The notes under the pieces: generated by a model
Database searches by the model: none
Told to the model about the DNA's origin: nothing
Seen by the model: only the letters and a program-made list of their open reading frames with translations
In this document: one piece after another, positions 1-5,713 of the stretch
Numbering within the stretch: position 1 is the stretch's first letter
Layout of the letters: every line of letters starts with the position of its first letter
Assembly: GCA_031264425.1 (NCBI GenBank)
Contig: JAISDY010000024.1
Coordinates: forward strand, 1 to 8,216
Reading direction: 5' to 3'
DNA length: 8,216 bases
Origin: Endomicrobium sp.
GTDB taxonomy: Bacteria > Elusimicrobiota > Endomicrobiia > Endomicrobiales > Endomicrobiaceae
Made by a program: the position numbers and the translations under genes

Positions 1-1
1 A

Positions 2-157
2 TGCGCATATTCTAAATGCGCACCGTGTTCTTCTAAATTTAGTGTAAATAACAAACCTTTTGTTTGCACAAATCCCGTTAATTATAAATGTTTAATTGAT
101 ATACCTAATTTAGATATTGTTAATGCATGTCTAAAATTATTGGAGGAAAATAAATGA
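2..157 (+). CDS. C-terminal end of a GT9 (heptosyltransferase-like) glycosyltransferase, 5'-truncated by the window
   Basis: The frame is open from the window edge and gives 51 residues before a TGA stop. Visible in the peptide are a CAPC motif (residues 6-9), further cysteines at 22 and 30 in a KCL context, and a closing amphipathic helix DIVNACLKLLEENK. A cysteine-rich stretch followed by a CL-x-I-x(n)-V helix is typical of the C-terminus of many GT9 / ADP-heptose:LPS heptosyltransferase-type proteins; that match is from family knowledge, and the catalytic region lies outside the window. Context supports it: the stop overlaps the start of a methyltransferase gene in ATGA, and a second GT9 gene follows. 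It probably transfers a sugar to LPS core or another surface glycan at the inner face of the cytoplasmic membrane. The sugar is unknown. Confidence 0.6.
   Translation, partial: CAYSKCAPCSSKFSVNNKPFVCTNPVNYKCLIDIPNLDIVNACLKLLEENK
142..146 (+). promoter_or_regulatory. Shine-Dalgarno GGAGG for the methyltransferase gene
   Basis: GGAGG lies seven bases before the ATG at 154, inside the last codons of the preceding glycosyltransferase. It fixes the methyltransferase start at the ATGA overlap and indicates translational coupling. Confidence 0.75.
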
Positions 158-864
158 ACTATTATTTTGATGCTCGTTGTGTTAATTTTGAAGTTGATTT
201 TTATCAAAATTTTAAACTTCCACAATATATATTGCAACAGATTTCTGCTTTTAAAAAAGATATTAAAATTCTTGACATAGGTTTTGGTCCTGCGCATTTC
301 TTAAAAGCATTTAAAGATTTAGGATACCAAAATGTCTTTGGTGTTGACATCGACGAGAATGCAGTAAAAAATGCTATTGCCAAAGGATTTGATGTAAAAC
401 TGATAACAGATTTAAAGGAATATTTGCAAAATGACAATAATGAAAAATTTGATTTTATTATCATGTCGCATTTAATAGAACACTTAAAAAAAGAAGAAGT
501 TATCCCTATCTTAAAACTAATATATGAAAACAAACTGAATGGCAACGGTAAACTTTTTATCGCTACTCCTAATGCACAAAGTTTAATTGGTTCATACTGG
601 CGTTACGAAGATTGGACGCACGAAACAATTTTTACTTCGGGCAGTTTATATTATGTTCTGTATATGACTGGCTTTAGAAATATAAAATTTCTTGATATTT
701 ATGGACTTTCTTATTCAAAAAAGTTTTTAAATCCTGTTAGATTTTTATTTTTTAAAGCATATGAATTTTATTTGAAAATAAGAAATAAAATCTTTTGCAA
801 TATCTATCACAAACCAAACCCTGTAATCCTAACATACGAAATAAAATGCATAGCAAAAAAATGA
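154..864 (+). CDS. Class I SAM-dependent methyltransferase (Methyltransf_23-like) in a surface-glycan cluster
   Basis: A 236-residue protein expected to transfer a methyl group from S-adenosylmethionine. It has the Rossmann-type methyltransferase signatures in order. Motif I is ILDIGFGPAHFL (39-50), with the usual third glycine replaced by Ala47. The acidic ribose-binding residue is Asp65 in GVDID. The post-strand-4 motif is FDFIIMSHLIEHL (99-111), whose EHL is typical of the Methyltransf_11/23 group. A GKLFIATPN strand follows (132-140). The tail contains a WTHE segment and hydrophobic, basic residues but no clear membrane helix. The start is supported by GGAGG at 142-146 and by the ATGA overlap with the upstream glycosyltransferase; its stop overlaps the next glycosyltransferase in the same way. 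Sitting between two GT9 genes, it probably methylates a sugar or other glycan-associated substrate; the substrate is inference only. Ubiquinone/menaquinone-type methyltransferases share these motifs, but the context argues against that role. Confidence 0.82.
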   Translation: MNYYFDARCVNFEVDFYQNFKLPQYILQQISAFKKDIKILDIGFGPAHFLKAFKDLGYQNVFGVDIDENAVKNAIAKGFDVKLITDLKEYLQNDNNEKFDFIIMSHLIEHLKKEEVIPILKLIYENKLNGNGKLFIATPNAQSLIGSYWRYEDWTHETIFTSGSLYYVLYMTGFRNIKFLDIYGLSYSKKFLNPVRFLFFKAYEFYLKIRNKIFCNIYHKPNPVILTYEIKCIAKK

Positions 865-1856
865 AAATCATAAGTTTCAACGTTTTGCATATTGGCGATT
901 TTGTATTGACCACATCGGCTATTGCCATTTTAAAAAAACTTTTTCCTGATTTTGAAATAACCGTTGTAGCGCCAAAGACGGTCAGAACTCTTTGCGAAAA
1001 TAACCCTGTAATAGACAAAACGCTTTATTGTCCGTATCCGGAATACAACTTTAAAAGTCAATTAAAAAGAATTTTTTGGTTTATTTTAAACTATCCTAGA
1101 CTTTTCTTTTATCATTATGATTTATGCTTGATACTTGATTCTTCTCGACTTTCAATAATGTTTGCAAAAGCACTTTTTATCAAAGACATTATCGGTATTG
1201 ATAAAAATTTAACTGGAATTAACGTAAAAGAAGATTTAAAAAAGTATTATGACGGCTCTTTGCATCCGATAAACCGTTCACAGACAATAGTAAAATCTCA
1301 TTTTGGAATTTATAACAATGCTCTGCCTGTATTACCAGATTATTTAAAATATGAACAAGAAACGCAGAAGTTAATAAAATATAAAAACAATATAAACATA
1401 GCCTTATGTTTAAAGGGATCTGTAGCAAAAAGAGGCAAAGGCTCGCAATGCGCCATTGATACGAAATGGAATCGCAATAATTTTGCGGAAACAATTAAAC
1501 TGATCAAATCAAAATTTTATAATGTAGATTTTTATATAGTGGGAGCAAAAAATGAAGCCGATTACGCTCAAGAACTTGCTAAACAGGAAAGAATTGAAAA
1601 TTTGTGTTCCAAAACAACTTTAGTACAATTGATGGCATTTCTAAACAACGTTGACTTACTTATATCTGTTGATACAGGAACAACACATTTAGCGGCAAAG
1701 ACAAAAACAAATATATTAGTTTTAAAACCAAATTATAACTTTATAGCTCCTGTGTCCCATAGATTAACTGTCATAGCGGCAGATAAAATAAATCTTATAA
1801 CTCCTCAAATGGTTTTTAATGCTGTTGATAAATTTTTAACCAGTTATTTGAAATAA
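861..1856 (+). CDS. Glycosyltransferase family 9 (heptosyltransferase-like)
   Basis: A 331-residue protein when started at the ATG at 861. Family features are the N-terminal nucleotide-fold segment HIGDFVLTTSAIAILKKLFP (10-29) followed by FEITVVAP, an interdomain segment DLCLILDS (87-94), and the GT9 hallmark SVDTGTTHLAAK (269-280) in the C-terminal half that binds the nucleotide sugar. GT9 enzymes are GT-B fold transferases that add heptose or related sugars to LPS inner core at the cytoplasmic membrane; the donor here cannot be read from sequence. The frame is open further upstream to an ATG at 795, but 861 is preferred: it forms an ATGA overlap with the methyltransferase stop, copying the junction before it, and MKIISFNVLHIGD is a normal GT9 beginning. 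An ATG at 846 is possible. No Shine-Dalgarno is visible at either start, so translation probably depends on coupling. Unlike the partial GT9 at the window start, it lacks the C-terminal cysteine cluster. Its last 41 bases overlap a convergent gene. Confidence 0.85.
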   Translation: MKIISFNVLHIGDFVLTTSAIAILKKLFPDFEITVVAPKTVRTLCENNPVIDKTLYCPYPEYNFKSQLKRIFWFILNYPRLFFYHYDLCLILDSSRLSIMFAKALFIKDIIGIDKNLTGINVKEDLKKYYDGSLHPINRSQTIVKSHFGIYNNALPVLPDYLKYEQETQKLIKYKNNINIALCLKGSVAKRGKGSQCAIDTKWNRNNFAETIKLIKSKFYNVDFYIVGAKNEADYAQELAKQERIENLCSKTTLVQLMAFLNNVDLLISVDTGTTHLAAKTKTNILVLKPNYNFIAPVSHRLTVIAADKINLITPQMVFNAVDKFLTSYLK

Positions 1857-2907
1857 TATTTATATCATAGCGTTGAGCGGTTTTTATATTTTTTTTGCCG
1901 AGTTGGTCTCTTTGTTCTTTATTAAGTTCCATTACGTATAGCATTTTATCTTTTAATCTTTGACTGTCCTTAACAGGAATTATAAAGCTATCATCATTTA
2001 ATACTTCTCTGACTCCGCCTGCGTCTGTAGCTACAACAGGTAATTTGCAAACCATCGCCTCTACTACCACAATCCCAAATCCTTCCCAAGAAGAGCTTAA
2101 AACGAAACAATCCGCTGCACTGTAATAATCCACAATATTATCTTGTTTACCTGCAAAAATAATTTTATCTGAAAGATCTCTTTCTTTTGCTAAATTTTCT
2201 AAATCGGAACGTAGCTCACCGTAACCGACAACCATAAGTTTAGGAGTTTTTTTGTACCATGCACCCATTGCAAAGGCTTCTATTAGCGTTCTATGATCTT
2301 TTGCAGGTACTAATCTGCCTACATTTAGAAACACAAAATCGTCGTCATCTATTTTGTATTGTTGTCTTATTTTCTGTCTTGCTTGTGGGTTAAGCTTGAA
2401 TTTTTCCAAATCTATACCGTTATAAACCGTTCGGCTTTTCTTAGCACTAAAAGCCTTTCTTTTGACAAAGTAATTAGTGGCTTCTTGCGAGACATTTGTG
2501 TTTAAGTCAGATAAAAAATCCGTTGTTCGGTATAAAAACATTCTAAAATCTCCGCCAATGTAACTATTATGCTCCGTTGATATAAGTTTGGGGATTTTAG
2601 CAAATAGGCGTAAAATACGAATGAATATATTTGCATGAAACATCTGCCCGTGGACTATGTCGGGCTTAAAATCCTTTAATATTTTCCAGACTTTAATCAG
2701 GCAAATAAAAAAACTCGCAGGATTTTTCTTCATATTAATCCCGTAAGTCTTAATTGATGTATCAATATTTTTCTGATTTAAATTTTCTCCAACAAGATAA
2801 ATTATCATCACATTGTTGTCTAACCGCGATATGTGATTAGCAATATTGACAGTAACCTTCTCCGCTCCGCCAATCCCAAGACCTGTGATAACATATGCTA
2901 TCTTCAT
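1816..2907 (-). CDS. GT4-type glycosyltransferase (GT-B fold, Glycos_transf_1)
   Basis: A 363-residue retaining glycosyltransferase expected to use a nucleotide-sugar donor for surface polysaccharide, LPS or glycolipid synthesis. The N-terminal acceptor domain starts MKIAYVITGLGIGGAEKV, with the GGAE glycine-rich loop (13-16), PDIVHGQMFHAN (82-93) and STEHNS (110-115). The linker is VYNGIDLEKF (161-170). The donor domain carries NVGRLVPAKDH (195-205), LMVVGYGELR (224-233) and the EX7E signature Glu275/Glu283 in EGFGIVVVEAM, then PVVATDAGGVREV. Length is normal for the family. The ATG at 2907 is chosen over a TTG at 2952 because it gives the standard GT4 N-terminus. No Shine-Dalgarno precedes it, and a perfect TATAAT ends only six bases upstream, so the mRNA may be leaderless. 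The gene converges on the GT9 gene and overlaps its 3' end by 41 bp. It probably belongs functionally to the same glycan cluster. Donor and acceptor are unknown. Confidence 0.88.
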   Translation of the reverse strand: MKIAYVITGLGIGGAEKVTVNIANHISRLDNNVMIIYLVGENLNQKNIDTSIKTYGINMKKNPASFFICLIKVWKILKDFKPDIVHGQMFHANIFIRILRLFAKIPKLISTEHNSYIGGDFRMFLYRTTDFLSDLNTNVSQEATNYFVKRKAFSAKKSRTVYNGIDLEKFKLNPQARQKIRQQYKIDDDDFVFLNVGRLVPAKDHRTLIEAFAMGAWYKKTPKLMVVGYGELRSDLENLAKERDLSDKIIFAGKQDNIVDYYSAADCFVLSSSWEGFGIVVVEAMVCKLPVVATDAGGVREVLNDDSFIIPVKDSQRLKDKMLYVMELNKEQRDQLGKKNIKTAQRYDINIISNNWLKIYQQH

Positions 2908-2913
2908 ATTTTT

Positions 2914-2943
2914 ATTATACACAAAATTAATTATCCTTGACCA
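2914..2943 (-). promoter_or_regulatory. Predicted sigma-70-type promoter for the GT4 gene, possibly leaderless
   Basis: On the - strand a perfect TATAAT (2919 to 2914) lies 18 bases after TGGTCA (2943 to 2938), a four-of-six match to TTGACA. The -10 box ends six bases before the ATG at 2907, so the expected transcription start is at or next to the start codon. The -35 shares bases with that of the opposite promoter. Read from consensus only. Confidence 0.4.
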
Positions 2944-2965
2944 GCTTGCCAATTTTATGTATAAT
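2937..2965 (+). promoter_or_regulatory. Predicted sigma-70-type promoter for rpsT
   Basis: TTGACC (2937-2942) and a perfect TATAAT (2960-2965) are separated by the optimal 17 bases, five-of-six and six-of-six matches to consensus. The expected start is near 2972, giving a leader of about 39 bases before rpsT. This is the strongest promoter match seen in the window, as expected for a ribosomal protein gene. Confidence 0.7.
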
Positions 2966-3010
2966 CGGTACTAAGTTGTAAATAAGTTTCGGATGAGAGG
3001 AATATATTAA

Positions 3011-3292
3011 ATGGCAAAACTTAAAACTGGCAGACATACATCTGCTCTTAAAGAAGCAAGAAAAGCAGAGAAAAGAACTGAAAGAAATTCAAGCATTAGA
3101 AGCAAGATAAAAACTGTAATAAAAAGAGTTGAGGAAGCTGTAAAGAAAGGCGATGTTAAAGTTGTTCTAGAACAGTTGGCAACAGCTTTTTCAGAATGGG
3201 ATAAGGCTGCAAAGAAGAATGTTGTCCATTCTAAAGCCGCTTCAAATCAAAAAGCAAGACTGTCAAAACTTGTGGCTAAACTAAAGAAATAA
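3011..3292 (+). CDS. rpsT: 30S ribosomal protein S20
   Basis: A 93-residue, highly basic, almost entirely helical protein. Lys/Arg-rich segments are visible as KEARKAEKRTERNSSIRSKI (14-33), then KTVIKRVEEAVKKGD, and a C-terminal helix with HSKAASNQKARLSKLVAKLKK, the standard S20 pattern in which the last helices pack on 16S rRNA at the base of the small subunit. Length is close to the family norm of about 85-95 residues. The start has a GAGAGG purine tract at 2995-3000, ten bases upstream. It is monocistronic here: a consensus promoter stands before it and a strong hairpin follows. S20 represses its own translation in E. coli, but nothing in this short leader shows that directly. Confidence 0.96.
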   Translation: MAKLKTGRHTSALKEARKAEKRTERNSSIRSKIKTVIKRVEEAVKKGDVKVVLEQLATAFSEWDKAAKKNVVHSKAASNQKARLSKLVAKLKK

Positions 3293-3310
3293 ATAATTTT
3301 TGAAATACTA

Positions 3311-3344
3311 AAAGCCCATATTCCTAAAAAGGAATATGGGCTTT
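3311..3344. terminator. Bidirectional hairpin terminator between rpsT and holA
   Basis: A perfect 14-bp inverted repeat (3311-3324 with 3331-3344) surrounds a six-base loop TAAAAA, 18 bases after the rpsT stop and 19 bases beyond the holA stop. Either strand folds into a stable stem with a GGGC/GCCC core. The U-tract is short on both sides: the rightward RNA ends CTTT then GCAATTT, and the leftward RNA ends CTTTTAGTATTT. It is best read as a shared terminator for the two convergent units, with somewhat better tailing leftward. Confidence 0.8.
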
Positions 3345-3363
3345 GCAATTTAGATGATAGATA

Positions 3364-4383
3364 TTATTTACATACAAACAATATGGCTTTTTCTAAAGCC
3401 GACACAGCATCGTTGCCGCCAGTCTTAATAGATGTATCAGCCTGTAATATACTTTTTAAACTTTCCTTTAAAGTTTTTGTATTGTGTTTCTTGAGATTTG
3501 AAAAAAATGTCCCCGCATAAAAACTGTGTATTCTAAGAGATGATGCAACTTCAGAAGCGGACATATTTTGTTCTTCCAACATACTTTTAGCATTGAGCAT
3601 TTTTCTAATTGAAGAAGATATTGCTGAAAGCACCATTACAGGCTCTTCCCCTTCGTTTAATAATTTTTCTAATACAAATATCGCCCGTTTTAAATTTTTA
3701 GATTCTATATACGAAGATAAGGCATAAATATTTACTTCTTTTGTATATCCCCCGACTTTTTCCAAATCGTTTTCTGTAATTTCTTTTTTATTTTTTCCGA
3801 CATACAACGATAATTTTTCTATCTCGTTTGAAATATTTAATAAATCAGTGCCGTTTTCTTCAAGAATTCTTGAAATAATTTCAGAAGAAGCATTTTTACC
3901 TTTATCAGTTAAAACAAATTTTATAAAGTCTTTCGCCTCACTTTCATACTGTTTTCTACAATCCACAGCAACACAATTTTTTGAAGATGTGCAGGCGTTT
4001 ACAAGCTCTCTTCTCTTCGCAATAGTTTCTTTTTTATAATTATCAGAATATAAAAGAACAAGGCAGGAAGTATCCGAAGCGTTTGATAAATATCTCGTAA
4101 TATGTTCGGCGTCTGTAGCCCTCATCTTATTTATACCTTTTACTATTATCAACCTTTTATCGCTTAAAAAAGGAAGAGTAAAAACAGCATTTAAAATATC
4201 TTCTGAATTTGAGTCGGACGCATAAAAAACTTCTCTATTTAAATCATCCACAGCAAGCAATTTTTCTATCTTATTAAGGCATAAATCAATGAGATAAGCC
4301 TCTTCGCCCGCGAATAAATACACAGGCGAAGTTTTTTTTGACTGTATTAACTTGTTAAAATCTTGAATTTTTAAAATAGGCAT
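3364..4383 (-). CDS. holA: DNA polymerase III delta subunit (clamp-loader subunit)
   Basis: A 339-residue protein of the usual HolA length. Delta opens the beta sliding clamp within the clamp-loader complex. The N-terminal AAA+-like region shows PVYLFAGEEAYLIDLCLNKI (20-39), the family's opening signature. LPFLSDKRLIIVKG (70-83) contains the hydrophobic wedge position (Leu70-Pro71-Phe72) that in known delta subunits inserts into the clamp. DLLNISNEIEKLSLYVG (180-196) is the conserved helix before the C-terminal collar domain, and the collar includes NEGEEPVMVLSAISSSIRKML (243-263). No Walker A motif is seen, as expected for delta, which does not hydrolyse ATP. It starts 14 bp after the enolase stop with no recognisable Shine-Dalgarno, so it is probably expressed from the upstream operon with low or coupled translation. 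The hairpin at 3311-3344 terminates the unit. Confidence 0.92.
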   Translation of the reverse strand: MPILKIQDFNKLIQSKKTSPVYLFAGEEAYLIDLCLNKIEKLLAVDDLNREVFYASDSNSEDILNAVFTLPFLSDKRLIIVKGINKMRATDAEHITRYLSNASDTSCLVLLYSDNYKKETIAKRRELVNACTSSKNCVAVDCRKQYESEAKDFIKFVLTDKGKNASSEIISRILEENGTDLLNISNEIEKLSLYVGKNKKEITENDLEKVGGYTKEVNIYALSSYIESKNLKRAIFVLEKLLNEGEEPVMVLSAISSSIRKMLNAKSMLEEQNMSASEVASSLRIHSFYAGTFFSNLKKHNTKTLKESLKSILQADTSIKTGGNDAVSALEKAILFVCK

Positions 4384-4397
4384 TTTTGGAATAACTA

Positions 4398-5702
4398 TTA
4401 CTTTATGCTTGAAAAAGCGGCTCTTCCCAAATATCTTGCTTTTGAACCTAATTCTTCCTCTATTCTTAAAAGTTGATTATACTTACACATTCTATCGGTT
4501 CTTGACGCAGAACCTGTTTTAATCTGACCCGTATTTAAAGCAACGGCTAAATCTGCGATTATACTGTCTTCCGTTTCTCCTGAACGGTGAGACATAATAG
4601 CGGTATAACCGGCTTTATAAGCCATTTGAACAGCAGCAACAGTCTCTGAAAGCGAACCTATTTGATTGACTTTTATAAGAATAGAATTTGCAATATGCTT
4701 ATCTATGCCTTCTTTAAATATTTTTGTGTTCGTCACAAAAAGATCATCCCCGACAAGTTGTAATTTAGATTTTAATTCTTGAGTAAGAGCTTTCCAGCCA
4801 TCCCAGTCCGATTCGCTTAAGCCGTCTTCTATGGACACTATAGGATATTTCTTCAAAAGATTATCGTAAAAAGCAATCATGTCTTGCGAAGTTTTTACTT
4901 TGTCTTTTACTTCGCCTTCAAGATTATATTTGCCATTATCATAAAGCTCGCTTGCGGCTACGTCTAAAGCAAAAACTATGTCTTTGCCGACTTCATAACC
5001 TGCGGCTTTAACGGCTTCGCATATTACCTCCAAGGCTTGTTCATTAGAGGTTAAATTTGGAGCAAATCCACCTTCGTCGCCGACACCTGTTGCAAAACCT
5101 TTGCTATTTAATACTTTTTTCAAGCTGTGAAAAACTTCGCAGCCTGTTCTTAAAGCCTCATGAAAATTAGGAGTGTTTATAGGAGCAATCATGAACTCCT
5201 GCAAATCAACATTATTATCGGCATGTTCGCCACCGTTTATAATATTCATCAAAGGAGCAGGCAAAATATATTTATCACTTTTGATCTCATAAGTCTTTCT
5301 TACATACTCATATACAGGAAGCCTATTTGAAATAGCCCCTGCTTTAGCGCACGCAAGAGAGACTCCAAGTATAGCATTAGCTCCTAAATTGCTCTTAAAG
5401 TCCGTACCGTCAAGCTTTATCATTGTTTCATCTATTTTTTGCTGTTCGGTTACGTCAAGTCCGACTATTTTTGGAGCTATTTCCTTATTAACGTTTGACA
5501 CGGCTTTCAAAACGCCTTTGCCGCCGAACCTTTTTTTGTCGCCGTCTCTAAGTTCAAGAGCTTCTCTGGAGCCAGTTGAAGCGCCGGAAGGAACAGCCGC
5601 TCTTCCTAAAGTTCCATCGTCCAATAAAACATCCACCTCAACGGTAGGATTTCCTCGCGAATCAACAATTTCTCTTCCTGTAATTTTTTTAATCTTTGCC
5701 AT
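4398..5702 (-). CDS. eno: Enolase (phosphopyruvate hydratase)
   Basis: A 434-residue cytoplasmic glycolytic enzyme converting 2-phosphoglycerate to phosphoenolpyruvate. All key positions are present: the mobile-loop serine Ser42 in [12 protein letters not shown], His160 in GGEHADNN, catalytic Glu210 in [10 protein letters not shown], Mg2+ ligands Asp247 (ALDVAAS), Glu292 (SIEDGLSE) and Asp319 (VGDDLFVTN), the general base Lys344 (LIKVNQIGS), the signature [10 protein letters not shown] (371-380), and substrate-binding Lys395 (GQIKTGS). The start is fixed by an AGGAGG at 5713 to 5708, five bases before ATG and directly abutting the stop codon of the upstream outer-membrane protein gene. It is the middle gene of an outer-membrane protein-eno-holA operon. 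A sampled 60-base line is about 50 percent GC, higher than sampled lines in the genes on either side; that is more likely expression-related codon preference than transfer, because the protein is ordinary throughout. Confidence 0.98.
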   Translation of the reverse strand: MAKIKKITGREIVDSRGNPTVEVDVLLDDGTLGRAAVPSGASTGSREALELRDGDKKRFGGKGVLKAVSNVNKEIAPKIVGLDVTEQQKIDETMIKLDGTDFKSNLGANAILGVSLACAKAGAISNRLPVYEYVRKTYEIKSDKYILPAPLMNIINGGEHADNNVDLQEFMIAPINTPNFHEALRTGCEVFHSLKKVLNSKGFATGVGDEGGFAPNLTSNEQALEVICEAVKAAGYEVGKDIVFALDVAASELYDNGKYNLEGEVKDKVKTSQDMIAFYDNLLKKYPIVSIEDGLSESDWDGWKALTQELKSKLQLVGDDLFVTNTKIFKEGIDKHIANSILIKVNQIGSLSETVAAVQMAYKAGYTAIMSHRSGETEDSIIADLAVALNTGQIKTGSASRTDRMCKYNQLLRIEEELGSKARYLGRAAFSSIK

Positions 5703-5707
5703 AAATG

Positions 5708-5713
5708 CCTCCT
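5708..5713 (-). promoter_or_regulatory. Consensus Shine-Dalgarno AGGAGG of eno, abutting the preceding stop codon
   Basis: On the - strand the outer-membrane gene ends TAG and AGGAGG follows immediately, then CATTT and the eno ATG. A ribosome terminating on the upstream gene would cover this site, which suggests coupled or competing translation of eno. Confidence 0.8.

Noticed and set aside
204..545. A 113-codon open frame on the - strand opposite the methyltransferase
   Set aside because: The + strand frame carries a full set of methyltransferase motifs and a ribosome site; the opposite frame is Ser/Phe/Lys-rich with no recognisable family.
795..860. An N-terminal extension of the second GT9 from an ATG at 795
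   Set aside because: It would overlap the methyltransferase by 70 bases, and the extra residues do not look like a GT9 start. The ATG at 861 makes the same ATGA junction as the preceding gene pair.
1881..1896. T-rich run after the GT9 stop as an intrinsic terminator
   Set aside because: No GC-rich hairpin precedes it, and the bases encode part of the GT4 C-terminal region on the other strand.
2908..2952. A TTG start at 2952 for the GT4 gene
   Set aside because: The 15 extra residues are atypical, no Shine-Dalgarno precedes TTG, and the family begins at MKIAYVITGL. The segment also contains the predicted promoter.
3311..3344. The perfect inverted repeat as part of a mobile element or small RNA
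   Set aside because: It sits alone between two convergent stop codons, with no transposase or flanking duplication; a shared terminator is the simplest reading.
5521..5580. Higher GC in eno and ldh as a sign of horizontal transfer
   Set aside because: Counted lines in eno (30/60) and ldh (31/60) exceed those in the methyltransferase (13/60), GT9 (13/60) and outer-membrane gene (14/60), but eno and ldh are highly expressed conserved enzymes where codon preference explains this.
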